Below are positions 8,680 through 17,778 of a stretch of DNA of 64,000 nt, piece after piece (within the stretch, counting starts at the first letter, position 1; each line of letters starts with the position of its first letter). Below the pieces are notes generated by a model. It had not been told where the DNA came from. It worked only from the letters and a program-made list of their open reading frames with translations, and made no database searches. Origin of the DNA: Herbivorax alkaliphila (GTDB lineage Bacteria; Bacillota; Clostridia; Acetivibrionales; Acetivibrionaceae). A program made the position numbers and the translations under genes. Location: assembly GCF_030848475.1 (NCBI RefSeq), contig NZ_JAVDDS010000017.1, positions 1 through 64,000 of the forward strand, written 5' to 3'.

Positions 8680-10002
8680 TCACTTACAGTACTTTTTTAT
8701 AGTACCAATTTTACTAGTTTTCACCCTAGCAAAAATTTCTGTACCTTCTTCTCTGTGCTCTTTTTTTAGTATTTCCCCGTTTTGATGCAAATAAGAAATC
8801 ACCCAGCCTTCACTATATGGAACAAACAACTCTGCCTCAGTTTCATTTTGAGGGAGTATTTCCAATATACCTTCTACCAGCTCATCAATACCTTCACCGC
8901 TGGTTGCAGAAATTTCAAAACACTTTCCATTTCTGTTTACTACTCCAGGTCTTGAATGATTAGAAACCAAATCTATTTTATTAAATACCATAATAACAGG
9001 CTTGTCTAAAGCTTCTAAGTCCTTTAAAATATTATTTGCAACCTGAACCTGTTCCTCTGTTTCCTGACTTGATATATCCACTACATGAATAAGTACATCT
9101 GCATAAACTGCTTCCTCTAATGTAGATTTAAATGCCTCTACAAGGTCATGGGGCAATTTTCTTATAAAACCTACTGTGTCAATAAGCAATGCATGCTTTC
9201 CCTCTCCTAGTTCCAATTTCCTTGTAGTAGGATCTAATGTTGCAAAAAGTTTGTCTTCAGAAAAAACATCTGCGTCACATAACTTGTTCATAAGCGTTGA
9301 CTTGCCGGCATTAGTATAACCTACCAATGCAATGACAGGCACATCACTGTCATTTCTAGAAACTCTTAAAGAGTTTCTTCTTTTTTCTATTTGTTCTAAT
9401 TGTGAATTTAAATACTTTATTCTCCTTCTTATATGTCTTCTGTCAGTTTCAAGCTTCTTTTCTCCAGGCCCTCTTGTACCTATACCGCCTCCCAGTCTTG
9501 AAAGCTGCTTACCCATTCCTGCAAGTCTTGAAATTCTATATTTTAACTGAGCCAATTCCACTTGAAGCTTACCTTCTTTAGATCTGGCTCTTTGAGAAAA
9601 TATATCAAGAATTAAGCTGGTTCTGTCAATCACTTTTACCCCAACTATTTTTTCTATATTTCTTATCTGTGCTCCTGAAAGTTCATCATCAAAAATAATT
9701 AAATTAGCATCGAGAGCCTGAGACATCATTCTTACTTCTTCAACCTTTCCCTTGCCTACATAAAAGGCTGCATGCCTTTTTTGCCTTACCTGAATTACTT
9801 TTTCCAGCACAACTGCACCAGCAGTGGCTGCAAGCTCTCCTAACTCATCTAATGACCTTTCGTTATAGCTCATCCCATCAATTTTATCTTTTGGTGAACT
9901 TTCCATTCCTACAAGAATGGCTCTTTCACTTTCAATGTTGTTTTTATGAAGCCAATTCTTTTTTTGTCTGTCGGTTTCAAATATATTGTCTTGATGATTA
10001 AT
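8680..10002 (-). CDS. hflX: Ribosome-associated GTPase HflX (probable ATT start)
   Basis: GTPase that binds and splits stalled 70S ribosomes. G motifs are clear: G1 GYTNAGKST, G3 DTVGF, G4 NKID. The HflX-specific N-terminal part (ERAILVG, GKGKVEEV) and the glycine-rich switch region GGGIGTRGPGEKKLETDRR are present. The first conventional start (ATG 9906) would cut into the conserved N-terminus. The frame stays open upstream, with no ATG, GTG or TTG, back to a stop near 10025. ATT at 10002 lies 7 nt after AGGGG and gives a 440 aa protein of normal length. Conservative coordinates are 8680-9906. Confidence 0.85.
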   Translation of the reverse strand: MNHQDNIFETDRQKKNWLHKNNIESERAILVGMESSPKDKIDGMSYNERSLDELGELAATAGAVVLEKVIQVRQKRHAAFYVGKGKVEEVRMMSQALDANLIIFDDELSGAQIRNIEKIVGVKVIDRTSLILDIFSQRARSKEGKLQVELAQLKYRISRLAGMGKQLSRLGGGIGTRGPGEKKLETDRRHIRRRIKYLNSQLEQIEKRRNSLRVSRNDSDVPVIALVGYTNAGKSTLMNKLCDADVFSEDKLFATLDPTTRKLELGEGKHALLIDTVGFIRKLPHDLVEAFKSTLEEAVYADVLIHVVDISSQETEEQVQVANNILKDLEALDKPVIMVFNKIDLVSNHSRPGVVNRNGKCFEISATSGEGIDELVEGILEILPQNETEAELFVPYSEGWVISYLHQNGEILKKEHREEGTEIFARVKTSKIGTIKKYCK

Positions 10003-10067
10003 ACTTCCACCCCTATTCTTTTTTTATATTACTTTACCATTTTATCCCCATAAATTCCACCTGTGCT

Positions 10068-10556
10068 TTAAACTCCAGTAGAGCCAAAGCCTCCTCCACG
10101 ATTAGTTCCTATTTCTTTTACAGAGTTTACCCTAGTAAATTTAATTCGTGGAACAACCTGAAGTACTATCTGAGCTATTCTATCACCTTTTTTTATCTTA
10201 TATATTCCCTTTTTGTTTTCCTTGCTGTCAATTTCAATTACAGAATGCTCTGTCTTTTCTGACGTATTGCTCATTATTATCCCAAGCTCATCTCTGTATC
10301 CACTGTCAATAGTCCCTGGTGAATTAGATATCCTCAATGGAGTCTTGTAAGATATTCCACTTCTTGGTCTAACCTGTATCTCATACCCCTTTGGTATAGC
10401 CATTTTAATTCCCGTAGGAACTATTGCCGTTTGCCCCGGCTCTATTAAAACATCCTCTGCCGCATAAACATCCATCCCTGAATCGCCTTCATTTGCATAA
10501 GTTGGAACTATTGCATCTTCCCTACAAACTTCTAGGTATATCTCTACATTACTCAA
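10068..10556 (-). CDS. dut: Deoxyuridine 5'-triphosphate nucleotidohydrolase (dUTPase)
   Basis: 162 aa trimeric dUTPase converting dUTP to dUMP and PPi. All five family motifs can be read in order: DSGMDVYA, PRSGISYKT, GTIDSGYRDELG with the catalytic Asp, KGDRIAQIVL, and the C-terminal lid RGGGFGSTG. Motif 3 is followed by an insertion of about 20 charged residues (TEHSVIEIDSKENKKG). AGGAGGGG lies before the ATG. It follows the U32-family gene by 17 nt and is probably in its operon (zapA-U32-dut). Confidence 0.95.
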   Translation of the reverse strand: MSNVEIYLEVCREDAIVPTYANEGDSGMDVYAAEDVLIEPGQTAIVPTGIKMAIPKGYEIQVRPRSGISYKTPLRISNSPGTIDSGYRDELGIIMSNTSEKTEHSVIEIDSKENKKGIYKIKKGDRIAQIVLQVVPRIKFTRVNSVKEIGTNRGGGFGSTGV

Positions 10557-10573
10557 AAAAACCCCTCCTAATA

Positions 10574-13027
10574 TTAAACTCCTTTTAAAAAATGTCCTTT
10601 TGTGAATCCATTTTCTTTTATCTTTTTTATTAAAGACTCATTCTTTGACAATGCACTATCCTTATTTTTAATAATATCTCTATACATATTTACAATACTT
10701 TTTATATCTGAAGGCTCCTCATCTGTAAAAGAAAGCCTTAACATATCAATTGACTCTATTTTATCAATATTTTCAGTACAAAGTAAAACCTTTGAGTTAA
10801 AAATTGTAGTCCTACAATCTATATTATCAAGCATAACAGGAAAATTCATGCCTTTTCTGTCTTTTAAATAAAGTTTTTCTTCTCTGCATCCACTTTTGCA
10901 ACCTTTTACAGCATTTAAAGAACAGTGCTGACTTGTCATAACAGGTATTCTCCCATACACTAAAACTTCTTTTTGAAAATCTTTAAGATCTCTAAGATTT
11001 TTTATTTGATTTAAATTCATCTCATAAGAGAGCGTTGCACCTGAAAACCCTAACTCTTTTAATGTACAAATTGAACTGCTGTTAAAGACATTTAAAGAGT
11101 AATCGCCTATCACTTTTATATTTTCTATCCTCTTTAAAGCCCCTATATTTCCTGTAAGGAAACCATCCACACCACTATCCACTATAGAATCTAGTCTTGA
11201 CTTTAAAAGCTTTTGATAATTCCCCCGTATTATTGGAGGAATGCTTATAAAAACTTCCGGTACTCTTTTTTTTATATAAGAAATCATCTTTAGTTTTTTT
11301 TCATCTCTAAACATTTTAATGGGAAGATACACTCTATCTGCATCAACACAGTAGTAATTAGCATCTTTATCTGATTTATAAAAATACACAGCTATGCCAG
11401 AACTTTTGTATTTATAAGCTTTTTCTTCCCCTTCACATGAAAGATTATCAATTTTTTTTAAAAGCACTCTTTTATATTTATCCGCCCTGCAAGTCTCTAA
11501 ACCTTCTAAAACTTTTCTTCTCAATCTGTTTATTTCGCTTACAGGCAGTGAAACATTTTCATGTAAATTAATATTTATTTTCTTAAATTCAAAAGGCGTT
11601 CCCCCTGTTTTTTCTGCCTGCTCTATTATTCTTTCTTTTGTAAGGGAACGGTTAATTGCTCTCTCAGCAGTTTTTGTACTCTTTTCTGTAAATTTATTAC
11701 CTGAATAATCTTTTACAGTAAAAACTGCTGGCTCTTTATAGAAAATATCAATCTCACCTTCTATAGGAATTTTTTTTATCAGTTTTCCTGTAAAAGTTTC
11801 TGTTGCCCGTCTGTTTAATTCACTGCTAGATGTCTTATAAACTTTATCTCCCTTTGAAATTTTTCCTTTAATATCAGCTATTGATGCCACTTCCCCTGCT
11901 TTGCAGTTTCTAACATTTCTTTTTTTAGATTTTATTAATGTGACAACAGTACCCGGACTTTTATCTTCCCCATTCCATACCTCAATTCCATCTCCAATTG
12001 ACAACTCTTCTTTTAACTTTAACGTAACTGCCTTTAAATGTCTGTCATAAGAGATTACATCTCCAAGATATATTCCCCAGTTTTTTGGTTTTTCAAAGCA
12101 CATCATGCTTTTTCCAGTTTTTTCTTTTAGATGCCCTTGGGTAAAGCCGCCTCTATTAAAAATCTGAGTTAAATCTTTCATATCATTTTTATCTACACAT
12201 TCTTTATAATTTTTTTCCCCTTCCAAAATTTTATTTAGATATTTTCTGTAGACTCTAACAGCAACAGCAACATATTCAGGGCTTTTCATTCTACCCTCTA
12301 TTTTAAGGGATTTCACCCCTGTATCAACCATTTCATTTAAAATATATAATGAGCATAAATCCTTAGGACTTAATAAATATGACTTTTCTAAAACTTTTTC
12401 ATTTTCATCAAACAATTGATACATAAGTCTACAAGGCTGAGCACACTTTCCTCTGTTTCCACTCCTGCCTCCGATAACACTGCTCATAAGACATTGTCCT
12501 GAATAGGAAATACAAAGAGCACCATGTACAAATACTTCTGTTTCAATTGTAGTATTTTTTGAAATATTGGCTATTTCACCAAGTGATAGTTCTCTTGCAA
12601 GAACAACTCTATTAAAGTCCAAATCTTCAAGAACTTTGACAGCTTCTAGACTGGATATTGTCATTTGAGTACTTCCATGTAGATGTAATTTGGGGAAAAA
12701 CTTTTTAACTTCTCTTGCAAATCCTAAGTCCTGTACAATAACCCCGTCAATACCTGCATAGTAGACCTCATTTAAAAATTCAAGGGCACTTTTTAGTTCT
12801 TTATCTGATATAAGGGTGTTCATAGTAAGATATACATTCACATTTCTTATGTGAGCATATTTTATAGATTGAATTAACTTATCTTTATCAAAATTAGCTG
12901 CAAGCTGCCTTGCACTAAAATCCTTCCCTCCAAGATAAACTGCATCTGCACCATTTTCAACAGCTGCCAAAAATGACTGCCAGCTTCCACAGGGTGCAAG
13001 GAGCTCAACATTACTTTTTTCTTGCAT
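10574..13027 (-). CDS. U32 peptidase-family protein with DUF3656 region (RNA hydroxylation type)
   Basis: 817 aa, the long two-part form of the family. The N-terminal U32 TIM-barrel-like half starts LLAPCGSWQSFLAAVENGAD and contains the cysteine motif (SGQCLMSS, GNRGKCAQPCR, about residues 170-195) that binds an iron-sulfur cluster in characterised members. A central DUF3656-like region follows, then a second U32-like half ending with more cysteines (CSLNAVKGCKSGC). E. coli and Bacillus members hydroxylate 23S rRNA or tRNA with prephenate, so RNA modification is more likely than proteolysis. The gene begins 2 nt after zapA, whose last codons hold its ribosome site. Confidence 0.85.
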   Translation of the reverse strand: MQEKSNVELLAPCGSWQSFLAAVENGADAVYLGGKDFSARQLAANFDKDKLIQSIKYAHIRNVNVYLTMNTLISDKELKSALEFLNEVYYAGIDGVIVQDLGFAREVKKFFPKLHLHGSTQMTISSLEAVKVLEDLDFNRVVLARELSLGEIANISKNTTIETEVFVHGALCISYSGQCLMSSVIGGRSGNRGKCAQPCRLMYQLFDENEKVLEKSYLLSPKDLCSLYILNEMVDTGVKSLKIEGRMKSPEYVAVAVRVYRKYLNKILEGEKNYKECVDKNDMKDLTQIFNRGGFTQGHLKEKTGKSMMCFEKPKNWGIYLGDVISYDRHLKAVTLKLKEELSIGDGIEVWNGEDKSPGTVVTLIKSKKRNVRNCKAGEVASIADIKGKISKGDKVYKTSSSELNRRATETFTGKLIKKIPIEGEIDIFYKEPAVFTVKDYSGNKFTEKSTKTAERAINRSLTKERIIEQAEKTGGTPFEFKKININLHENVSLPVSEINRLRRKVLEGLETCRADKYKRVLLKKIDNLSCEGEEKAYKYKSSGIAVYFYKSDKDANYYCVDADRVYLPIKMFRDEKKLKMISYIKKRVPEVFISIPPIIRGNYQKLLKSRLDSIVDSGVDGFLTGNIGALKRIENIKVIGDYSLNVFNSSSICTLKELGFSGATLSYEMNLNQIKNLRDLKDFQKEVLVYGRIPVMTSQHCSLNAVKGCKSGCREEKLYLKDRKGMNFPVMLDNIDCRTTIFNSKVLLCTENIDKIESIDMLRLSFTDEEPSDIKSIVNMYRDIIKNKDSALSKNESLIKKIKENGFTKGHFLKGV

Positions 13028-13029
13028 AA

Positions 13030-13434
13030 CTACTCCCTTTTCTCTCTTTTTAATGCATTCCTGACTTCATTTAGCTCTGCCTCTCTCTTTGCAAGTTGCA
13101 ATTGATAATTGGTATTCTTATTCTCTAAAACTGCATTCTCATTAGAAAGACTGGTGTTTTCATCTTTAAGTTTTTGAGCTTCTTCTCGCAGGTTGTTTAA
13201 CTCTTCACTTAAAGTATCAATACTTTCTCGTGACTTAAAATAGTCATCTGCTACATTTACAGCTGTTAAAACAGATGCCATAGAGGTACTGAGCTTGCTA
13301 TTCTGTTTCATTATTGTATTGAGCTTTTTGTCGATATAGAGAGCAACCCTTTGTATATACTCTTCTGATTCAATTCCTACAAGGGTATAATCTCTGCCCG
13401 CTATTCTAACATTTACCTTGTTTTTGTCTGACAC
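13030..13434 (-). CDS. zapA: Cell division protein ZapA
   Basis: 134 aa FtsZ-ring stabiliser. The N-terminal ZapA domain is clear (VRIAGRDYTLVG, then ESEEYIQRVALYIDKKL) and is followed by a long coiled coil (about residues 70-134, heptads rich in L, E and N). The start is GTG at 13434 behind AAAGGAG. A GGAGTT/AACTCC inverted repeat and a TATAAT-like -10 (13528-13533, minus) lie upstream, without a convincing -35. Confidence 0.88.
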   Translation of the reverse strand: MSDKNKVNVRIAGRDYTLVGIESEEYIQRVALYIDKKLNTIMKQNSKLSTSMASVLTAVNVADDYFKSRESIDTLSEELNNLREEAQKLKDENTSLSNENAVLENKNTNYQLQLAKREAELNEVRNALKREKRE

Positions 13435-13762
13435 AGATACCAGCTCCTTTTTGCAAATTAACTCCTCAAATTTATAAGGGAGTTTTTATATTCTAACATT
13501 TCTCATAAAAAAGACACATTTTTTAATATTATACTATATTTCGTCATAAAAATCATTCACAATTTATATTTTTTTAATTTTATCTTTAATTTTTTTGTTT
13601 TAAAACTTTAAAATAGAAAAAGGAGAATGATAATTATACCATCCCCTTTTTTATAGCCTTTTACTTCTAAATCTGGAGAGGGATCCATTTGTCAATCCCC
13701 AGTATAAAAAATTTATAAAATTAAAATTTTCATAAATTTATATACTTCCAGCTAAAAAAGAA
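13435..13762. other. Intergenic region upstream of zapA
   Basis: AT-rich, no open frame. It holds the zapA -10-like TATAAT (13528-13533, minus), a weak AACTCC/GGAGTT inverted repeat in the zapA leader and an AAAAAGG/CCTTTTT imperfect hairpin near 13617-13652 that could terminate transcription in either direction. Confidence 0.4.
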
Positions 13763-13783
13763 AAGGGGGCAATTTGCCCCCTT
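13763..13783 (-). terminator. Terminator of the GH48 gene
   Basis: Hairpin AAGGGGGCAA / TTGCCCCCTT with T-rich sequence following on the minus strand. It is nearly the same sequence as the terminator at 43248-43272 after the GH10 gene. Confidence 0.85.
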
Positions 13784-13798
13784 ATTTCTTTTTATTAA

Positions 13799-16063
13799 TT
13801 AATCTATAAAGCTAATTTCTAATATGTGTCTTGACAATAAAGCGTAGTCTGTAGTGTCAATGTTTCCGTCTCCATTAATGTCTGCTGCATCTAAATCTGC
13901 ACCTGGAACAGGTATATCAAGTATAAGTCTTGACAACATTGTTGCGTCTGTTGAGTCAATAACTCCATCTCCATTAATGTCACCAAGCATAAAGTCAGTG
14001 TCGTCATCATCATCGTCATCGCCATTAACTATAGGAGCTTGTGTGTATGTCTCTTCTGGGAAGAACTCTGCCATTGTACCAAATGCGATTGCAACATCAC
14101 ACTGTGCCCAATAACGGTGGAAGTATACTTCTGGATCTTCGCCAGCTTCATAAGCTGATCTGATTGTGTCATACATAGGATCGTCATAGTAGTTTGAACG
14201 GATATCAATGAATGTTACCCCTGGCTCAATTACATCACCATTAGGCATTGTTCCACTCCATCCTGCTGGAACGTCTATCTCTTGGAAGAACTGGTGGAAG
14301 TCTCCACGTAGTTCAGGAGCCATAACTCCTCTGTCTGTACGATATAACGTCCAAAGACCATCTAACATATCTTTAGCAAGGTCTAAAGCCTCTTGCGCTT
14401 GTGGAGTAAGTGAACCAGTGTTCTCTCGTACACCTGCTGCATATGTAATAAGACAACTTGCAAGTGAACCTGTAACACCAAGGTCTTGACCTTTTGATTC
14501 AATTATTACGTTAAGTCCGCTATTAGCTGATCTGCTTCCAGTCCATGTATCTGGTTGTCCTTCCCAATCTATTCCTGATGGAACGTGGAAAAGTCCAGTA
14601 TCTTCATCAATATCAACTACATCTAGAACCCAAGGTACCCAGTTATCAAGCAAGTCTGCTGCCATTTGGTTTCCTGACTCAAGATATAAGTCAACTATAC
14701 GGTGCATTGACCATGCCTGCATACCAAACCAAGTGTTACTTCCTGGATCTTTGTAAACAGGATTTTCTTCATATATCATGTCATAGAATGTTGCTGCACC
14801 AGCTGGGTAGTTTTCATATCTACCTCTCCATGAGTTTGTAACACCACCAGCTATTGCTCCTTCTGATGATTGCAACCAAGTGTATAATTCAAGCTGTCTT
14901 TCCAAACTTGTTTCCCAGTCTCTAACAGCATTTGGTGATTGAGGTGTGAAATCATCTTGAGTTGACATTATCCATGCAAGGAATGGACTTTGGTATCCAA
15001 AGTGAGAGTGACTACAGCCAATTTTCCAAGCCCAGTCATACTCTATTCCGCCACCCCATGATGTATACCATGCCAATAGGTAGTGAGCACTGTTATAACC
15101 TGTACCAGGTACTGGATCTCCACTAGCACCTGAACCTATTTCATAGAAATACTTATCAAAGAAATTGTTTCTTGTATAGTCTCCCATTTGTGTTGCAAGT
15201 TGAACTGTATTTGAAATATCTCCTTGATTTCCTTGCTCTTGAGCCCATTTGTTAGCCCAGTATACACCTTGGATAGCACGAGCTTCAGCGTCAGGTGCAT
15301 TTGTAAAACGCCACTGTGTTGAATATTCGTCGTCTCCTGTATATAGGTCAAGGAATCCATTTGGTCCACCATATTCAAATTCTTCTATTGATGGATGAGG
15401 GATTGTCTTCCATGTTGACTCATACTCTCCTCTTTGGAAAGTGTTAATGAATGTAGCTTCATCACCATCTCCAAATCCATACCAGTTATCAACGTCCATT
15501 AGCCAATGCATAAGGTACATGCTTGGACTGTAAGTACTTGACAACTCGTCATGTATAGGGTCAACTCCTACAGCTCTTCCAAATTCCAAATCAGATGGAT
15601 ATTCACTAGGGTCGTCAAGCTCATCTGCATAAGTAGCAGGTTCCTGTGGATTATAGTTTGTCATACCAGCAAGCTGAATGCTATCATCAGGAACTAAATA
15701 CTCAACAACATCCCATGATTCATTGAAAGGTGCCCAATCTTCTGTTATCCTTCCATAAATTGCTTCTAGCCAAACGTAGTAACTTAATGCTTCACTTGTT
15801 GTAACATGTCCAAAGTCAGGTGCCTCTGCCATCATTGTTTCAAGTGCGTGATAAGGAATTCCCTCTCTAGGACTATAATAGCCACTGCTTTCAATGTCAT
15901 CGTAAAGCTCTAGAAAAAGATCCTCATATGAAGTTCCTGTTGGTGTGTGGTCATAAGGTAAGTGTTCTGATGTCCTCATAATTTCTGCAAATGATGTAAG
16001 TGGCATCATAACACTAACAACCATAATTACTGCTAGTAAAATAGACATTTTTCTTTTAACCAT
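13799..16063 (-). CDS. GH48 cellulase (processive exoglucanase) with type I dockerin
   Basis: 754 aa secreted cellulosomal enzyme. Signal peptide (residues 1-26), then one GH48 catalytic domain (about 35-685) with the family signature GIPYHALETMMAEAPDFGH and the TTSEALSYYVWLEA stretch that contains catalytic-site glutamates. An Asp-rich linker leads to a C-terminal dockerin of two calcium-binding F-hand repeats (GDINGDGVIDSTDATMLSR and ADINGDGNIDTTDYALLSR). GH48 enzymes are the main reducing-end cellobiohydrolases of clostridial cellulosomes (CelS type). No CBM is present, as expected for CelS. The start is set at ATG 16063, downstream of AAAGGGG, which lies inside the in-frame extension from 16084. 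Confidence 0.95.
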   Translation of the reverse strand: MVKRKMSILLAVIMVVSVMMPLTSFAEIMRTSEHLPYDHTPTGTSYEDLFLELYDDIESSGYYSPREGIPYHALETMMAEAPDFGHVTTSEALSYYVWLEAIYGRITEDWAPFNESWDVVEYLVPDDSIQLAGMTNYNPQEPATYADELDDPSEYPSDLEFGRAVGVDPIHDELSSTYSPSMYLMHWLMDVDNWYGFGDGDEATFINTFQRGEYESTWKTIPHPSIEEFEYGGPNGFLDLYTGDDEYSTQWRFTNAPDAEARAIQGVYWANKWAQEQGNQGDISNTVQLATQMGDYTRNNFFDKYFYEIGSGASGDPVPGTGYNSAHYLLAWYTSWGGGIEYDWAWKIGCSHSHFGYQSPFLAWIMSTQDDFTPQSPNAVRDWETSLERQLELYTWLQSSEGAIAGGVTNSWRGRYENYPAGAATFYDMIYEENPVYKDPGSNTWFGMQAWSMHRIVDLYLESGNQMAADLLDNWVPWVLDVVDIDEDTGLFHVPSGIDWEGQPDTWTGSRSANSGLNVIIESKGQDLGVTGSLASCLITYAAGVRENTGSLTPQAQEALDLAKDMLDGLWTLYRTDRGVMAPELRGDFHQFFQEIDVPAGWSGTMPNGDVIEPGVTFIDIRSNYYDDPMYDTIRSAYEAGEDPEVYFHRYWAQCDVAIAFGTMAEFFPEETYTQAPIVNGDDDDDDDTDFMLGDINGDGVIDSTDATMLSRLILDIPVPGADLDAADINGDGNIDTTDYALLSRHILEISFID

Positions 16064-16843
16064 TCTCTCTTCTTCCCCTTTCATTTATACATGTTTATTT
16101 TTTAAGTTATACGATGATACAATGCAGTCTACCCACAATTAAACCATTCCCCCTTTTTGCAGATATTATTTTCTGCATCAATCTCATCATAAAACTAAGC
16201 TAAACCAAACATTCCAAATTTATTTTACTAATTAAGTTAGAGAAAATTCTAATTCTCTCACTTTTAAATTTCACTATTTTCCCAAAACTCCAAGGCACTA
16301 TAACTCTTGCTTTTATGCCTTACACTTTATTTAGCAACATTAAAGTAAAAATCCAGCATTGTTACATAAAAATACAGTGTGTAACAAAAACATCAATATT
16401 AAAGTCTACATGAAACATCAAAGATTATAAATATGGAACAGTCAAATGGATATATTGGTTGGACGTAGACATCAATAAATTTTTAATTGCTTTTAACCGT
16501 GCATTTTAAAATGCGACATCAAATAGAAGATATTTTAAAAGTAGCATTGTCCTGTGCTTACATTATTGCTTCATAATTTTAAATCTAAAGTGGAAATAGT
16601 AAAAATAGAATAGTGAATCTTCAACTTAACGCATGTAGCAATTGCACCATATATTTTATTTTCAATGTTCTGTAATATAAGTTTATAGTTCTATTTTACA
16701 TTAAAACAATTAGATAATCAATAAATTTATTATAAATATACAATAGACTATCTAACTAATTAATGTAAAAATAATACACAAACCTGTATATTACAATTTA
16801 TTTTTATTATAATACACATCATAATTATGTGCAAGTAATAATA
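16064..16843. other. Long upstream region of the GH48 gene with inverted repeats
   Basis: About 780 nt with no open frame. It contains a perfect TTGTTACA-N13-TGTAACAA inverted repeat (16359-16387), a 14-bp palindrome GCATTTTAAAATGC (16501-16514) and a TGCAGA/TCTGCA hairpin (16158-16177). No unmistakable sigma-A or sigma-I promoter was found by eye, though an upstream region this long is usual for a highly regulated cellulase gene. Confidence 0.45.
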
Positions 16844-17431
16844 TTATTTTTTGATTTCTTCCATACCATTCTCTCCTGCCTCAATTGGTTTTTCCTCAGT
16901 TGTTTCTTCCTTGATTATTTCTGTCTTATTATCCTCTTCTTCAAAATTGTTTTCCTCGGCTGCTCTTTCCTCATTTACTTCTTCATTGATCGCTTCTGTC
17001 TTTTTCTCTTCTTCCTCAAATGTGTCCCCTTCAATTATTTCTTCCTCGGTTGTTTCAAAACAAACCTCAGGTATTTCCTGTTTTGCACCACACATATTAC
17101 AATAAGCATCTTTACATTCAAGTTCTGCATCACATTCAGGGCAAATTTTAATGTTTTTTAACAACAAAATCTTATCCTTCATAGACTGTATGTTTTCCTT
17201 GTATTTCATTATTTCTTCACAAACTTCTTTGTATTCATTGTCTACTGTTTCTTCCGATTCATATAGATTGTATATTCTTTCCCCAATTTTAGCATAAGCC
17301 TTTTGAATCTTTTCTTCTTCCGTGTTTATGTTTAGCCCCAACTTAGTAGCTTCAACCATATTACCTGATTTCTTTGCAGCAACTTTAGCAGAATTTGACA
17401 CTCTTTTAGTAATATCCTTTAAAAAAGTCAT
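16844..17431 (-). CDS. Zinc-ribbon protein with helical N-terminus and acidic tail
   Basis: 195 aa, function unknown. Residues 1-85 are helical and resemble clostridial YtxH/zinc-ribbon-type proteins (AKVAAKKSGNMVEATKLG, AYAKIGERIYNLYE). A four-cysteine zinc ribbon follows (CPECDAELECKDAYCNMCG, about 96-114). The last 75 residues are almost all E, K, N, T and I and contain two imperfect copies of a roughly 30-residue unit (FEEEEKKTEAINEE and FEEEDNKTEIIKEE). A good ribosome site (GAGGGGG) precedes the ATG. It may be a cytoplasmic scaffold; no partner is evident. Confidence 0.7.
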   Translation of the reverse strand: MTFLKDITKRVSNSAKVAAKKSGNMVEATKLGLNINTEEEKIQKAYAKIGERIYNLYESEETVDNEYKEVCEEIMKYKENIQSMKDKILLLKNIKICPECDAELECKDAYCNMCGAKQEIPEVCFETTEEEIIEGDTFEEEEKKTEAINEEVNEERAAEENNFEEEDNKTEIIKEETTEEKPIEAGENGMEEIKK

Positions 17432-17648
17432 AACATTTCCCCCTCTTATTTTCAGTAAATATAATTATATATATATAATATACTATATAGATTGAAAAAC
17501 CAATAGAAAAATAAATTTTTTAAACTTTTATATTAATATTTTTATCTAATAACTATCTTCTTATTAATTTGTATTATTATCTATTTAATATACCACTTAT
17601 TTTTCACAAAGTTTCCAAAAGCTTTGTCAGTATTTCCAATATTTTTTA

Positions 17649-17766
17649 TCAGTCGTTTTCATTGCATGCATCTAAAAGATCCTTTATTCTTTTAAACAAT
17701 TCTTTGTGGTAATTATCTATTTTTTCTATTCCTATTTCATGACTTTTTCTCCATTTTAATAGCCAT
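17649..17766 (-). pseudogene. Frameshifted, truncated bacteriohemerythrin remnant
   Basis: Behind a strong AAGGAGG site an ATG (17764-17766) begins MAIK and then shifts frame. Removing one A from the AAAA run gives MAIKWRKSHEIGIEKID followed by NYHKELFKRIKDLLDA, the N-terminal hemerythrin pattern with its iron-ligand His residues. The frame then stops at 17649 after about 40 residues, against about 135 in intact proteins. In the uncorrected sequence the same peptide is open as a 45-residue frame from ATG 17786, without a ribosome site. So this is a relic, or a sequencing slip plus a true truncation. Confidence 0.6.
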
Positions 17767-17778
17767 GAATAATCCTCC

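Noticed and set aside
16158-16177. Hairpin TGCAGA/TCTGCA before GH48 as a terminator
   Set aside because: The stem is only six pairs and no T-run follows on the minus strand.
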